This document shows positions 26,841 through 36,534 of a DNA stretch of 59,837 bases, one piece after another. Below the pieces are notes generated by a model that saw only the letters and a program-made list of their open reading frames with translations, did no database searches and was not told the DNA's origin. A program made the position numbers and the translations under genes. The DNA lies in NCBI GenBank assembly GCA_022823085.1, contig JAJDXV010000085.1, positions 1 through 59,837 of the forward strand, read 5' to 3'. This DNA is from Candidatus Poribacteria bacterium (GTDB lineage: Bacteria; Poribacteria; WGA-4E; WGA-3G). Every line of letters begins with the position of its first letter. Position 1 is the first letter of the stretch.

Positions 26841-27671
26841 GTGGGACAAAAAACTCACCCCCGTGGATTACGCTTAGGTATCATTAAGACGTGGGATTCA
26901 AAATGGTACAGCGAACGGGATTACGCCAAGTGGCTCCATGAGGATTTCAAGATTCAGGAGTTTGTCAAAGAGCAGCTTGCGCGTGCAGGTATTTCGCGCG
27001 TTGAAGTGGAGCGGGTTGCGGATCGTTGCAGCATTAATATCCATACAGCGCGCCCCGGAATCGTTATCGGTCGTCGCGGTGCCGAAGCTGAGAAGTTGCA
27101 AGCCTTACTCGAAAAAGAGGTAGGCTGCCCCGTTCGTATCAATGTTTCAGAGATCAAAACGCCCGAACTTGATGCCCAACTTGTATCAGAGGCTGTCGCG
27201 ACCCAAATAGAACGACGCGCCGGTTTTAAACAGGCGATGCGTCGCAATATTACGAGTTCAATACAAGCCGGGGCTTTGGGTGTAAAGGTCATGGTCAGTG
27301 GAAGATTAGACGGCAAGGAGATCGCGCGTACGGAATCCAGCATTGAGGGACGGGTTCCGCTGCATACCCTGAGAGCCGATGTTGACTACGGCTTCACCGA
27401 AGCGAATACGACTTACGGTAAAATCGGTGTTAAAACGTGGATTTTCAAAGGTGAAATTATAGGGGTGCCAGACGAGTTAAAAGGCGGTGCCGCGGAGCGT
27501 CGTCAATCCGGCCGGCGCGAAGACACTGGAACCCAACGCTCTGATCGCCGTCGTAGTAATAACAGACGTTCTGGCTCTCAAGATGGCCGTTCCCGGCAGT
27601 CCGGGGGTAGAAGTCGACGGAGACGGCGTCAGAGTGGTCGAGGGTCTTCCAACGACGCGTCATCGAATTAA
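26841..27671 (+). CDS. rpsC: 30S ribosomal protein S3 with a basic C-terminal tail
   Basis: 276 residues from GTG 26841 (AGGAGG). KH domain around GIVIGRRGAEAEKLQALLEK; at the mRNA entry channel. Residues about 212-276 form an Arg/Ser/Gly/Gln-rich tail (RRQSGRREDTGTQRSDRRRS, RSRRRRRQSGRG), longer than in E. coli (233 residues). Confidence 0.97.
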   Translation: MGQKTHPRGLRLGIIKTWDSKWYSERDYAKWLHEDFKIQEFVKEQLARAGISRVEVERVADRCSINIHTARPGIVIGRRGAEAEKLQALLEKEVGCPVRINVSEIKTPELDAQLVSEAVATQIERRAGFKQAMRRNITSSIQAGALGVKVMVSGRLDGKEIARTESSIEGRVPLHTLRADVDYGFTEANTTYGKIGVKTWIFKGEIIGVPDELKGGAAERRQSGRREDTGTQRSDRRRSNNRRSGSQDGRSRQSGGRSRRRRRQSGRGSSNDASSN

Positions 27672-27693
27672 CAGATTTTAAGGAGTCATTAAG

Positions 27694-28107
27694 GTGTTAA
27701 TGCCAAAACGCGTGATGCGCCGTTATGTGCATCGCGGAAGACGTCGTGGAAAACCGCTGCGCGGTTCACGAATTAACTTCGGTGAATATGGTTTGCAAGC
27801 TATGGAAGCGGGTTGGATTACCAGCAACCAGATCGAATCATCCCGCGTTGCTATCACGCGATATGTACGCCGTGGCGGTAAACTTTGGATAAAAATTTTT
27901 CCGCACAAACCACTGAGTAAACAGCCTGCTGAAACGCGGATGGGGAAAGGCAAGAAGGGGCCCCCAGAACATTGGGTCGCTGTCGTCAAACCCGGTAGAG
28001 TCCTTTTTGAATTAAGTGGCGTTTCACTTGAAGATGCTAAAGGGGCGATGGAACGAGCCGCCCACAAGTTACCAATCAAAACTAAGTTCGTTACACGCGA
28101 TACGTAA
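27694..28107 (+). CDS. rplP: 50S ribosomal protein L16
   Basis: 137 residues from GTG 27694 ([19 protein letters not shown]); AAGGAG is 8 bases before it. [24 protein letters not shown] is diagnostic. Binds near the A-site tRNA elbow. Confidence 0.97.
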   Translation: MLMPKRVMRRYVHRGRRRGKPLRGSRINFGEYGLQAMEAGWITSNQIESSRVAITRYVRRGGKLWIKIFPHKPLSKQPAETRMGKGKKGPPEHWVAVVKPGRVLFELSGVSLEDAKGAMERAAHKLPIKTKFVTRDT

Positions 28108-28192
28108 TTTCGTCTACAGTTCAGATGCTATAAAAATTACGTACATGTAAACGTGGAGTATCGTTTTGAAGACCCGTAAGGAGGCAGAAAAC

Positions 28193-28399
28193 ATGAAAGC
28201 CGATGAACTCCGAGGCAGAACGACCGAAGAATTGGAAAGCGAGCTGCAAGTGCTGAAGGAAAATTTGTTTAACCAAAGATTCAGAGGCATTTTAGGACAG
28301 CAAGAAGACACGACCAGCGTCGGTAAACTTCGCAAAGATATCGCGCGTATAAAGACGATTCTCAGGGCGCGTGCACAGCAGGTAGAAGTCGCAGGTTAA
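28193..28399 (+). CDS. rpmC: 50S ribosomal protein L29
   Basis: 68 residues from ATG 28193 (AAGGAGG upstream). MKADELRGRTTEELESELQVLKENLFNQRF and a C-terminal helix LRKDIARIKTILRAR. Located at the tunnel exit beside L23. Confidence 0.97.
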   Translation: MKADELRGRTTEELESELQVLKENLFNQRFRGILGQQEDTTSVGKLRKDIARIKTILRARAQQVEVAG

Positions 28400-28492
28400 A
28401 CGTGAGCCCCGCAATTCAATGCCCCGATTTTTTAAATGTCTGCCTCTAAAGTGTGTACACTGATAGGTTTTGACTGGATTTGGAGACTCAAT

Positions 28493-28768
28493 TTGAACGA
28501 AGAAAGACAAAGACATCGTAAGGTTCAGACAGGTCTTGTGACGAGTAACGACATGGACAAAACTGTTACCGTTTCGGTTGTTCGTCGATATCAACATCCT
28601 CTTTACAAGAAGGTTGTCCGAAAAACCAAGAAGATCTTGGCTCACGATGAAACGAATAATTGTAACGTTGGTGATGTGGTTCAAGTTATTGAAACACGTC
28701 CGCTGAGCCGCCATAAGCGTTGGCGTGTCCAAACGGTTATCAGTGCTGTAGAAACCGGTAACGCTTAA
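28493..28768 (+). CDS. rpsQ: 30S ribosomal protein S17
   Basis: 91 residues from TTG 28493 (L/M-NEERQRHRKVQTGLVTSNDMDKTVTVSV); GGAG lies 7-8 bases upstream. The frame extends further back but without family similarity. Primary 16S rRNA binder. Confidence 0.95.
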   Translation: MNEERQRHRKVQTGLVTSNDMDKTVTVSVVRRYQHPLYKKVVRKTKKILAHDETNNCNVGDVVQVIETRPLSRHKRWRVQTVISAVETGNA

Positions 28769-28922
28769 AGCGCAGAAGCACCGACGGCCTTCCTCACTCA
28801 CAATACCTGAGAGGAAGGAACAATAGATAATGCCTGTATGGCACTTGAGAAGAAAGGTTTTCATCCAGACTCTCACGTTTCCAAAGCAGAGCGTTTTGAA
28901 AACGGTAGAAGAGGATACAAAA

Positions 28923-29291
28923 ATGGTTCAATCATATACTCGATTAACCTGTGCAGATAATACTGGCGCGAGGAAGCTCATGTGCATCAGTGTACTTGGT
29001 GGTACGCGGTGTCGCTACGCGCGCGTTGGCGACGTGATTGTCGCAAGTATCAAGGAAGCAGTACCGAACACACAGGTCAAAGCTGGCGAAGTTGTCCGTG
29101 CAGTTGTCGTCCGCACAACGAAAGAGTACCGTCGGGCAGATGGGTCTTATATTAAGTTTGATCAAAACGCTGCTGTTCTCATTGACCCGCAGAATCAACC
29201 GCGTGGGACGCGCATTTTCGGTCCCGTGGCACGTGAATTAAGAGAAAAAGCGTTCACGCGAATCGTCTCACTCGCACCAGAGGTAATTTAG
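28923..29291 (+). CDS. rplN: 50S ribosomal protein L14
   Basis: 122 residues from ATG 28923 ([22 protein letters not shown]); the open frame begins 93 bases earlier without similarity. [15 protein letters not shown] is diagnostic. Contacts the 30S subunit. Confidence 0.98.
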   Translation: MVQSYTRLTCADNTGARKLMCISVLGGTRCRYARVGDVIVASIKEAVPNTQVKAGEVVRAVVVRTTKEYRRADGSYIKFDQNAAVLIDPQNQPRGTRIFGPVARELREKAFTRIVSLAPEVI

Positions 29292-29301
29292 GAGAACACC
29301 C

Positions 29302-29532
29302 ATGTCACGAGCGAAACTGCATATCAAGAGAGATGACACGGTTGTAGTCCTTAGCGGAAAAGACCGAGGGCGGCAAGGTGTTGTTTTGGAAGTGTACCCG
29401 AAAAAACAACGCGCCATCGTTGAAGGCGTTCACATTGTTAAACGCCATCTCCGACCCAGCCAAATGGGAGAAGGCGGTGTCGTTGAACGCGAAGGGACTA
29501 TTCATATTTCTAATTTGAAAAAGGTTGAGTAG
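29302..29532 (+). CDS. rplX: 50S ribosomal protein L24, short form
   Basis: 76 residues, about 25 fewer than usual. KOW motif DDTVVVLSGKDRGRQGVVLEVYPKKQRAIVEG is intact. The common end with CPxCGKPTR is absent; the protein ends HISNLKKVE. Early 23S assembly factor. Confidence 0.96.
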   Translation: MSRAKLHIKRDDTVVVLSGKDRGRQGVVLEVYPKKQRAIVEGVHIVKRHLRPSQMGEGGVVEREGTIHISNLKKVE

Positions 29533-29607
29533 GTAAACACACGGATACAGAAAGTGTTACCAAAACAGACCTGACTGCATACGCTATTTTTATAGGATAT
29601 ACGGCTC

Positions 29608-30147
29608 ATGAGCCCATTCAAAGAATTTTACCAAACGGAAGTTATGCCAGCATTGCTCAAACATTTTGATTACGACAATGTGATGCAGATTCCGAAGTTG
29701 GAGAAGGTTACACTTAATATTGGTGTCGGGGAAGCGCTGCAGAACCCGAAAGCATTGGAAGATGCCGTTGAGGAATTGACACTCATTGCCGGTCAACGCG
29801 CAATTATTACATACGCGAAGAAAGCTGTCTCTGCTTTTAAAATCAGAGAAGGTTTTGCTATCGGATGTAAAGTTACGCTAAGACAGCAGCGGATGTATGA
29901 GTTTTTCAACAGACTAGTGAACATCGTTCTCCCGCAAATCCGGGATTTTCGGGGCGTTTCGCCGGATGCATTCGACGGCCGAGGTAATTATTCGCTCGGA
30001 CTGACAGAGCAGCTAATTTTTCCCGAAATTGATTACGATAAGGTTAATGATATCCGCGGGTTGAACGTAACAGTTGTTACCACTGCCCCAACAGACGAAG
30101 AAGGTCGCGAATTATTAAGGTTATTGGGGATGCCGTTCCGCAAATAG
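29608..30147 (+). CDS. rplE: 50S ribosomal protein L5
   Basis: 179 residues. [47 protein letters not shown] are diagnostic. Binds 5S rRNA and the P-site tRNA. Confidence 0.98.
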   Translation: MSPFKEFYQTEVMPALLKHFDYDNVMQIPKLEKVTLNIGVGEALQNPKALEDAVEELTLIAGQRAIITYAKKAVSAFKIREGFAIGCKVTLRQQRMYEFFNRLVNIVLPQIRDFRGVSPDAFDGRGNYSLGLTEQLIFPEIDYDKVNDIRGLNVTVVTTAPTDEEGRELLRLLGMPFRK

Positions 30148-30278
30148 GACGGTGTCGCTGTAGAGGGTACCAGAAAACGGATGCCTAATCCCTGTCAACT
30201 TCACACGCGGCTAACTTCTAAAATCCAGGTACTTCAATCAGAACACCCTGGATAAAAAAGCAAAGGAGCACCTAAACT

Positions 30279-30464
30279 GTGGCAAGCAAAGCATGGATTG
30301 CCAAACAGAAGCGAACCCCGCGGTTCCGCACTCGACAATATAGCCGTTGCAAAAATTGTGGAAGGGCGCGCGGGTATCTACGCAAGTTTGAGTTGTGTCG
30401 TATCTGTTTCCGTCTTTTCGCTCGCGCCGGTAGAATTCCCGGTGTCCGAAAAGCGAGTTGGTAG
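30279..30464 (+). CDS. rpsN: 30S ribosomal protein S14, zinc form
   Basis: 61 residues from GTG 30279 (AAGGAGCACC upstream). Type Z with CKNCGR...CRICFR zinc ligands and the end [11 protein letters not shown]. The 131-base spacer before it shows nothing clear. Confidence 0.97.
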   Translation: MASKAWIAKQKRTPRFRTRQYSRCKNCGRARGYLRKFELCRICFRLFARAGRIPGVRKASW

Positions 30465-30551
30465 GAAAGGAAACCCTGTGTCGCCTGACGGCAGACGCAT
30501 ACAACTTGGAATGGCTATCCACAACAGAAAATGAAATAAGGAGAATCTTTC

Positions 30552-30953
30552 ATGTCGATGACCGATCCGATTGCAGATATGCTGACACGTATCCGCAATG
30601 CCAATATGGCAGGACATGAACGCGTTGAGATCCCCTCTTCAAAAGTCAAATCGGAAATTGCGCGTATCTTGACTGAAGAAGGTTTCGTCCGAAACTATCG
30701 CCTGCTTGATGATGGTAAACAGGGGATTTTAAGAATCTATTTGAAATACGGGAATACGAAAAAAGAGAAGGTCATCACAAACCTCAGGCGTATCAGTAAG
30801 CCGGGAAGACGGATTTACGCGAAATCTGATAGTCTTCCGAGAGTTTATGGCGGTCTCGGTATCGCTATTTTATCGACCTCCAACGGTATAAAAACCACAC
30901 CAGAGTGTCGGGAAGAGAAAATAGGCGGCGAGGTACTCTGTTATGTCTGGTAA
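30552..30953 (+). CDS. rpsH: 30S ribosomal protein S8
   Basis: 133 residues: [18 protein letters not shown] and the end GGEVLCYVW. In E. coli S8 represses the spc operon. AAGGAG precedes the ATG. Confidence 0.98.
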   Translation: MSMTDPIADMLTRIRNANMAGHERVEIPSSKVKSEIARILTEEGFVRNYRLLDDGKQGILRIYLKYGNTKKEKVITNLRRISKPGRRIYAKSDSLPRVYGGLGIAILSTSNGIKTTPECREEKIGGEVLCYVW

Positions 30954-30998
30954 GTTTTTGTGTTGGCTGATGGCTCTCAACGAACTTGGAGAAATAGA

Positions 30999-31568
30999 AT
31001 GTCACGTATTGGAATAAAACCGATTCCGTTGCCCGACAAAGTACAGGTCGCTGTAAATGACAACGATGTACAAGTCGAGGGTCCTAAAGGGAGCCTGAAT
31101 TGGGAACTCCCAAATGGGCTTGATGTGACGCTTGAAAAAAACGTTTTAACCATCCAAAGAACGAGTGAACTTAAACAGTCGAAAGCCTTGCACGGTTTAG
31201 CGCGTAGTTTAATCGCGAATATGGTTACCGGTGTCTCAGACGGTTTTGAAAAAAAACTGCAAGTCGTCGGTACAGGTTACCGTGCCGAAGTCAACCGTGA
31301 TAATGATCTGGTGCTTGATGTCGGTTATTCACATTCTGTTACTTACACGCCCCCTGAGGGTATTACATTAAGCGTCGAAGGATCAGAGACAATAGACGGT
31401 CAAGCGCACACGCCTATCATTGTCAGCGGCATTGATAAACAGCTTGTTGGACAGGTTGCAGCGACTATTCGTCAGATTCGGAAACCCGACACTTATAAAC
31501 CGTGTAAAGGTATCCGTTACGATGGCGAGCGTGTCCCAGAAAAAGAAGGGAAAGCTGCAGTTGGTTAG
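30999..31568 (+). CDS. rplF: 50S ribosomal protein L6
   Basis: 189 residues from ATG 30999 (MSRIGIKPIPLP, TTGGAG upstream); the frame is open from 30960. IRKPDTYKPCKGIRYDGE is diagnostic. Confidence 0.97.
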   Translation: MSRIGIKPIPLPDKVQVAVNDNDVQVEGPKGSLNWELPNGLDVTLEKNVLTIQRTSELKQSKALHGLARSLIANMVTGVSDGFEKKLQVVGTGYRAEVNRDNDLVLDVGYSHSVTYTPPEGITLSVEGSETIDGQAHTPIIVSGIDKQLVGQVAATIRQIRKPDTYKPCKGIRYDGERVPEKEGKAAVG

Positions 31569-31651
31569 TGGTGTTATATCTTGCGTGCGATGCAGCAAAT
31601 TTTGGAAACCCTATGACATAGCACGCGCCTCTACGGTAATAAGGAGATCCC

Positions 31652-32020
31652 TTGAGACTTATAAAAAAGAAGCGGTTGAGCCACCAACGTCGCCGTGGTC
31701 GTGTCCGATTAAAAATTAGCGGGACGGGTGCGAGACCGAGGCTCGCCGTTTTCCGAAGTTTAAAACATATCTACGCCCAGCTCATTAACGATGAACTTGG
31801 CGTGACGGTTGCCGAAGCCTCCAGTTTGTCCCCTGAACTGAAAGAGAATTTATCAAACGGTGGGAATGTAGCAGCTGCGGAGAATGTTGGTGCCCTGATC
31901 GCCCAAAGAGCGAAGCAGCAAGGAATTGAGGCAGTCGTCTTTGATCGTGGCGGTCATATTTACCACGGCCGTATTAAAGCCCTTGCTGAAGCGGCGAGAT
32001 CGGCTGGCTTGAAGTTCTAA
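31652..32020 (+). CDS. rplR: 50S ribosomal protein L18
   Basis: 122 residues from TTG 31652 with AAGGAG 5 bases upstream. [20 protein letters not shown] and [19 protein letters not shown] are diagnostic. Binds 5S rRNA. Confidence 0.97.
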   Translation: MRLIKKKRLSHQRRRGRVRLKISGTGARPRLAVFRSLKHIYAQLINDELGVTVAEASSLSPELKENLSNGGNVAAAENVGALIAQRAKQQGIEAVVFDRGGHIYHGRIKALAEAARSAGLKF

Positions 32021-32089
32021 ATGCGCCGCAAACCGATTCCTCTGCCGCATATATCGGCGGAACAGCACTGAATCGGATAGGAGAGTTTT

Positions 32090-32608
32090 TTGCGAAAAGA
32101 AAAAATCAACCCTGACGAATTTGAATCCGAATTTGAGGAACGTATGATTACGATTAACCGGGTGATGCGCGTCGGTAAGGGACGCCGCACGCCGAGTTTT
32201 AACTCGCTCACGGTTGTCGGGAATCGGGACGGTATTGTCGGTATAGGCTTCGGCAGCGCAAGTGAAGTTGCAGGCGCACTCCGAAAAAGTTTTGCTGATG
32301 CACGAAAAAACCTAATTCGGGTGCCTATTACCAACGGTACGCTCCCCCATGAAATTACCTGCGAATTTAAATCAGCGAAAGTTTTGCTGAAACCGGCCAG
32401 TCCCGGAACAGGGATTATTGCCGGTCACGCGACGCGCGCGATCCTCGAATTTGCCGGTGTCCGAGACGCGTTGACAAAATGCTTATCCTCTCGGAACGTC
32501 AAGAATATTGCCGAAGCGACGATGCTCGGATTGAAGAACCTCAAGGATATCAACGAAGTCGCACGTTTGCGCGATTTATCTGTTGAAGAATTACGCCAGA
32601 AACGTTAG
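32090..32608 (+). CDS. rpsE: 30S ribosomal protein S5
   Basis: 172 residues from TTG 32090 (AGGAG upstream). ITINRVMRVGKGRRTPSFNSLTVVG and GIVGIGFGSASEV are diagnostic. Important for mRNA entry and fidelity. Directly followed by rplO with no rpmD between. Confidence 0.97.
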   Translation: MRKEKINPDEFESEFEERMITINRVMRVGKGRRTPSFNSLTVVGNRDGIVGIGFGSASEVAGALRKSFADARKNLIRVPITNGTLPHEITCEFKSAKVLLKPASPGTGIIAGHATRAILEFAGVRDALTKCLSSRNVKNIAEATMLGLKNLKDINEVARLRDLSVEELRQKR

Positions 32609-32642
32609 CAGAGACCAAATTGCTAAGGAACGGAGCAATCGA

Positions 32643-33119
32643 ATGAAATTGAATGAACTTAAACCCGCGCCTGGGTCAAAACGCTCGCGAAAACGAGTCG
32701 GCAGAGGCCCCGGCTCAGGTTGGGGTAAAACCTGTGGACGCGGTCATAAAGGACAGAAGTCGAGATCCGGCGGTTCAATCCCAGCTTGGTTTGAAGGGGG
32801 GCAGATGCCGTTGGTCCGCCGCCTTCCGAAGCGCGGTCCCCGGCGGACTGGACACAAACGACTCGAATACGATATTATTAATGTAGAGACACTGAATCTT
32901 TTCGCTGATGCTGCGGTGGTAACTCCTGAATCCCTTCGCGAAGCAGGCTTAATCAAACGCAAAGATGCCCTGATAAAAATCCTCGGGGATGGTGAACTCG
33001 AAAAAGAATTAAAAGTGCAAGCGCACCGTTTCTCAAAATCAGCGATTGAGAAAATTGAATCCAAGGGCGGCACGGCTGAGGTGCTCGGCTTACATGGCAA
33101 TACAGATAGCACTGCTTGA
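32643..33119 (+). CDS. rplO: 50S ribosomal protein L15
   Basis: 158 residues from ATG 32643 (ACGGAG upstream). MKLNELKPAPGSKRSRKRVGRG and GHKGQKSRSGGSIPAWFEGGQMPL are diagnostic. The 34 bases between rpsE and this gene leave no room for rpmD (L30). Confidence 0.97.
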   Translation: MKLNELKPAPGSKRSRKRVGRGPGSGWGKTCGRGHKGQKSRSGGSIPAWFEGGQMPLVRRLPKRGPRRTGHKRLEYDIINVETLNLFADAAVVTPESLREAGLIKRKDALIKILGDGELEKELKVQAHRFSKSAIEKIESKGGTAEVLGLHGNTDSTA

Positions 33120-33149
33120 GAGCCTGCAAACGAGGAGGACATAAAATAA

Positions 33150-34484
33150 GTGATTAAGGCATTCCAAAACGCTTTTAAAATACCGGAATTGCGGAAACGT
33201 ATCATTTTTACAGCGTTGCTCTTGATTGTCTACCGCCTCGGTGCACATATTACATTGCCGGGTATTGACGATGGGGCACTCGAAGCGTTTTTTGAACAAC
33301 TCATGGAGCGTGGGGGCAATGTCATTGGGTTCATTGACCTGTTTTCTGGTGGTGCGTTTAGTCAGATGACGATTTTCGCACTCGGTATACAGCCGTATAT
33401 TAGTGCCTCAATCATTATGCAGCTCCTCGGTGTCATCGTCCCTTCGCTGGAGAAACTCTCCAAAGAACCCGATGGCAGAAAAAAAATGACCCAGTACACA
33501 CGATATGGTACCGTTATCCTCAGTATCATTCAAGGGATAACGATTAGTATCGTCTTGCGGAACCCAGAAGCCATTACGGGGCAAGCGGGTGAGATCGTTC
33601 GGAACCCGAATTTATGGTGGCATTTTCTGGTCGTACTGACCCTTACGGCGGGGACGTCCTTCGTTATGTGGCTCGGCGAACAGATCACGGAGCGTGGGAT
33701 TGGACAAGGCATCTCGTTGATTATTACCGTTGGGATTATCGCAGGTCTACCGGGCGGTGTTACCACGGTTATAAGCAGTCTTTTTACAAGAGCGGACTTC
33801 GGGATCGCGCAACTCGCGGTTCTGGTTATCCTCATTATTGTAGCAATCGCAGGCACTGTCTTTATCACGTTGTCTGTTCGGAAGATTCCAGTCCAATACG
33901 GTAGACAGATACGTGGACGTAGAGTGATTGGTGGTCAATCGACCCATCTGCCGTTGCGTGTTAACGCTGCAGGTATGATTCCAATCATCTTCGCAATCAC
34001 GCTTATTCAGTTCCCATCAACGGCACTTAGCTTTCTTCCACGGGATTGGGAGTGGGCAGCAACCGCACAAGCACTCGTTGAAACAGGAACGCCGTTGTGG
34101 CTCACGTTCTATGCGTTATTAATTATCGGTTTCACCTATTTTTACACAGCAGTCCAAATCAACCCGGTCCAAATGGCTGAGGACTTGCAAAAATATGGCG
34201 GTTTTATCCCCGGTATCCGTGCCGGTAAACAGACAGCAGATTATATCAATACGACTCTGACACGGATCACGCTCCCCGGCGCAGTCTTTCTCGCCGCTAT
34301 CGCCGTGATTCCAATTATTATCACAGAACGGCTCAATATCGGAGCCACTATGGTCGATGGCGCTTCTATTTTGATTGTTGTCGGTGTCGTACTCGATACA
34401 ATGTCACAAATCGAATCCTACTTGACCGTCCGGCATTATGAAGGATTCCTAAAAGACCGAAAACTCAAAGGTAGACGGCGTTAA
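33150..34484 (+). CDS. secY: Preprotein translocase subunit SecY
   Basis: 444 residues from GTG 33150 (GAGGAGGA upstream), ten membrane helices. Channel of the Sec translocon. [34 protein letters not shown], and the cytoplasmic loop [10 protein letters not shown] are diagnostic. Ends basic ([10 protein letters not shown]). adk, map and infA, which often follow, are absent. Confidence 0.98.
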   Translation: MIKAFQNAFKIPELRKRIIFTALLLIVYRLGAHITLPGIDDGALEAFFEQLMERGGNVIGFIDLFSGGAFSQMTIFALGIQPYISASIIMQLLGVIVPSLEKLSKEPDGRKKMTQYTRYGTVILSIIQGITISIVLRNPEAITGQAGEIVRNPNLWWHFLVVLTLTAGTSFVMWLGEQITERGIGQGISLIITVGIIAGLPGGVTTVISSLFTRADFGIAQLAVLVILIIVAIAGTVFITLSVRKIPVQYGRQIRGRRVIGGQSTHLPLRVNAAGMIPIIFAITLIQFPSTALSFLPRDWEWAATAQALVETGTPLWLTFYALLIIGFTYFYTAVQINPVQMAEDLQKYGGFIPGIRAGKQTADYINTTLTRITLPGAVFLAAIAVIPIIITERLNIGATMVDGASILIVVGVVLDTMSQIESYLTVRHYEGFLKDRKLKGRRR

Positions 34485-34510
34485 GTACGTTTATTCTGAA
34501 AGAGGTTCTC

Positions 34511-34627
34511 ATGAAAGTCAGACCTTCTGTGAAAAAGATGTGTGCCCAATGTAAAATTATTAAGCGAAAAGGCGTTGTCCGAGTTATTTGTCCTTCAAAC
34601 CCGAAGCACAAACAACGGCAAGGCTAA
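34511..34627 (+). CDS. rpmJ: 50S ribosomal protein L36
   Basis: 38 residues: [20 protein letters not shown], ending [11 protein letters not shown]. The zinc ligands C-x2-C...C-x4-H are present (CAQC, CPSNPKH). GAGGTT lies before the ATG. It is 26 bases after secY. Confidence 0.97.
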   Translation: MKVRPSVKKMCAQCKIIKRKGVVRVICPSNPKHKQRQG

Positions 34628-34668
34628 CCCTTTAACAATTGTCATCAGCTAACTTGGGAGAGTTTTAA

Positions 34669-34737
34669 GTTTGCGGGTAACGATCCTTACCCAAATCGGC
34701 TCTAACAGTTAGGAAAAAACGTTACCGTTTCGCAAAC
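34669..34737 (+). promoter_or_regulatory. Long hairpin in the leader of rpsM
   Basis: GTTTGC (34669-34674) pairs with GCAAAC (34732-34737) and GGTAACG (34676-34682) with CGTTACC (34720-34726), with a further imperfect stem inside (TCCTTAC/GTTAGGA). It lies between rpmJ and rpsM. In E. coli the rpsM leader is the S4 target that controls the alpha operon, so this may be the local equivalent. Confidence 0.55.
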
Positions 34738-34779
34738 CTCTTAACCGATAACTGATAACTATTAAAATGGAGGAGACAC

Positions 34780-35172
34780 ATGGCAAGGATAGCTGGGGTT
34801 GATTTACCCCGAAACAAACGGATAGATATTGCGCTGACAGCAATTTACGGTATCGGGCGTTACACCGCTTCCGAAATCGTTAACGACCTTAGTATTGATC
34901 CGGGGAAGAAAGTTGATAGCCTCGCTGAGAACGAGATTAGTCTACTCCGGGATAAGATTCAAGACTACAAAATTGAGGGTGACCTTCGCCGCGAAATCGA
35001 TCAGAATATCAAACGTCTGATGGACATTAACAGCTATCGCGGGTTGCGCCACCGCCGCCAGTTACCGGTTCGTGGTCAGCGTACGAATACGAATGCGCGA
35101 ACCCGTAAAGGCAAAGCGAAAACGATCTCTGTCGGCAGAAAAGCCAAAGAGACAGCCCGTAAGAGCGGTTAG
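34780..35172 (+). CDS. rpsM: 30S ribosomal protein S13
   Basis: 130 residues: [26 protein letters not shown] and [25 protein letters not shown]. Bridges to the 50S subunit. TGGAGGAG precedes the ATG. The alpha portion starts here. Confidence 0.98.
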   Translation: MARIAGVDLPRNKRIDIALTAIYGIGRYTASEIVNDLSIDPGKKVDSLAENEISLLRDKIQDYKIEGDLRREIDQNIKRLMDINSYRGLRHRRQLPVRGQRTNTNARTRKGKAKTISVGRKAKETARKSG

Positions 35173-35208
35173 TGTTAAGAACTATCAGTTAGCGAGTACG
35201 CAGTTAAC

Positions 35209-35303
35209 AGTACGGCGAGTACGCCTTTCAGGGTATTAGTTTTCAGTACGGCGAGTACGCCTTTCAGGGTATTAGTTTTCAGTACGGCGAGTACGCCTTT
35301 CAG
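35209..35303 (+). repeat. Direct repeats, 36-base unit, 2.6 copies
   Basis: Units at 35209-35244, 35245-35280 and a partial at 35281-35303. Each begins AGTACGGCGAGTACGCCTTT and contains the mini hairpin GGCG-AGTA-CGCC. The first two copies are identical. Confidence 0.9.
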
Positions 35304-35353
35304 TTAACAGTTATAAGTTAAGAGGTGGTAGGTAAATCAACCACGTACTTATA

Positions 35354-35472
35354 ACTGAAAGTGAGCGTAGCGAACGTACTGAAAACTGAAAACTTCTAAA
35401 ACTGAAAGTGAGCGAAGCGAACGTACTGAAAACTATTAACTGAAAGGTTGCGTAGCGAACGTACTGAAAACT
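35354..35472 (+). repeat. Related 34-base repeats in inverted orientation, 3 copies
   Basis: Copies at 35354-35387, 35401-35434 and 35439-35472 share ACTGAAA...GCGAACGTACTGAAAACT. Their ends (CTGAAAG, CGTACTG) are the reverse complement of the ends of the units at 35209-35303. CAGTTATAAGT and ACTTATAACTG also pair between the two arrays (about 35306 and 35348). The whole 35173-35511 gap is thus a large inverted structure between rpsM and rpsK. Confidence 0.88.
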
Positions 35473-35511
35473 GAAAACTACAGACAACTATTAATCGAAA
35501 GGAGAACCGTT

Positions 35512-35883
35512 TTGCGTGGTAGAAGACGAGAACGCAAGAACGTTCCAGAAGGTATAGCCCATATTCAAGCGACCTTCAATAACACGATCATAACGATCAC
35601 AGATTTAAATGGAAACACCGTTGCCTGGGCGAATGCTGGTATGACTTTCACGGGTTCACGGAAGTCAACGCCGTTTGCAGCACAGCAGACAGCAGAGGCG
35701 TGTGCGCGTCGGGCAATGGATCACGGCATGAAACGGGTGGAGGTAAGAGTCAAAGGACCCGGTTCCGGGCGCGAGTCATCTATACGAGCACTTGCCGCCG
35801 CGGGGCTTGAAATCAGTTTGATGAAAGACGTGACTCCTATTCCGCACAATGGATGTCGTCCTCCGAAGAGACGACGGGTTTGA
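35512..35883 (+). CDS. rpsK: 30S ribosomal protein S11
   Basis: 123 residues from TTG 35512 (AAAGGAG upstream). [24 protein letters not shown] and [18 protein letters not shown] are diagnostic. Lies near the E-site mRNA. Separated from rpsM by the repeat array. Confidence 0.97.
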   Translation: MRGRRRERKNVPEGIAHIQATFNNTIITITDLNGNTVAWANAGMTFTGSRKSTPFAAQQTAEACARRAMDHGMKRVEVRVKGPGSGRESSIRALAAAGLEISLMKDVTPIPHNGCRPPKRRRV

Positions 35884-35901
35884 GGATGCTGAGGAAATCG
35901 A

Positions 35902-36534
35902 ATGAGCAGATATTTAGATTCAGTTTGTAAGTTGTGTCGACGCGAAGGCGAAAAACTATTTTTGAAGGGTCGGCGCTGTAATGGTCCCAAATGTTCGTTT
36001 GAACGTCGGAGTTATCCGCCAGGTCAGCACGGACAGACACCGCCGCGTCGCGGCAGGGACAACTATCGTCGGCAGTTGCGCGCGAAACAGAAAGTCAAAC
36101 GCACCTATGGTGTTTTTGAAAAGCAATTTCGGAATTACTATTTCAAAGCTGCACGGCAATCAGGTATTGCTGGCGAAAATTTAATTAGTTTTCTTGAACG
36201 TCGCTTAGACAATGTCGTTTACCGGCTTGGCTTCGCTACTTCTCGGAACCAAGCACGCCAATTGGTGAAGCATAATCACTTCACGGTCAACGGTAAGCGT
36301 GTTAATATCCCTTCCTATATCGTGCAAATTGGTGACATTATCACACCACGTGAGCGAAGCCGAAACCTTGCGACTATTCAAGAGGCATTGGAATACGCGC
36401 AACATCGCGGGGCACCGGAATGGCTCGAAATCGACACGGATAAAGTGGAAGGACGTGTTCAAGGTGCTCCTGTGGTAGAGCAGATCGCTGCGGACCTTGA
36501 AACGCAACTCATCATTGAACTTTACTCCCGATAG
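35902..36534 (+). CDS. rpsD: 30S ribosomal protein S4, zinc-binding form
   Basis: 210 residues: RYLDSVCKLCRREGEKLFLKGRRC...CSF gives the four-Cys zinc site; the S4 RNA-binding domain is LERRLDNVVYRLGFATSRNQARQLVKH. In E. coli it is the repressor of this operon. Confidence 0.97.
   Translation: MSRYLDSVCKLCRREGEKLFLKGRRCNGPKCSFERRSYPPGQHGQTPPRRGRDNYRRQLRAKQKVKRTYGVFEKQFRNYYFKAARQSGIAGENLISFLERRLDNVVYRLGFATSRNQARQLVKHNHFTVNGKRVNIPSYIVQIGDIITPRERSRNLATIQEALEYAQHRGAPEWLEIDTDKVEGRVQGAPVVEQIAADLETQLIIELYSR

Noticed and set aside
35209..35472. CRISPR-like array between rpsM and rpsK
   Set aside because: The 36-base units are directly joined with no unique spacers, the second group is inverted, and no cas gene is present.
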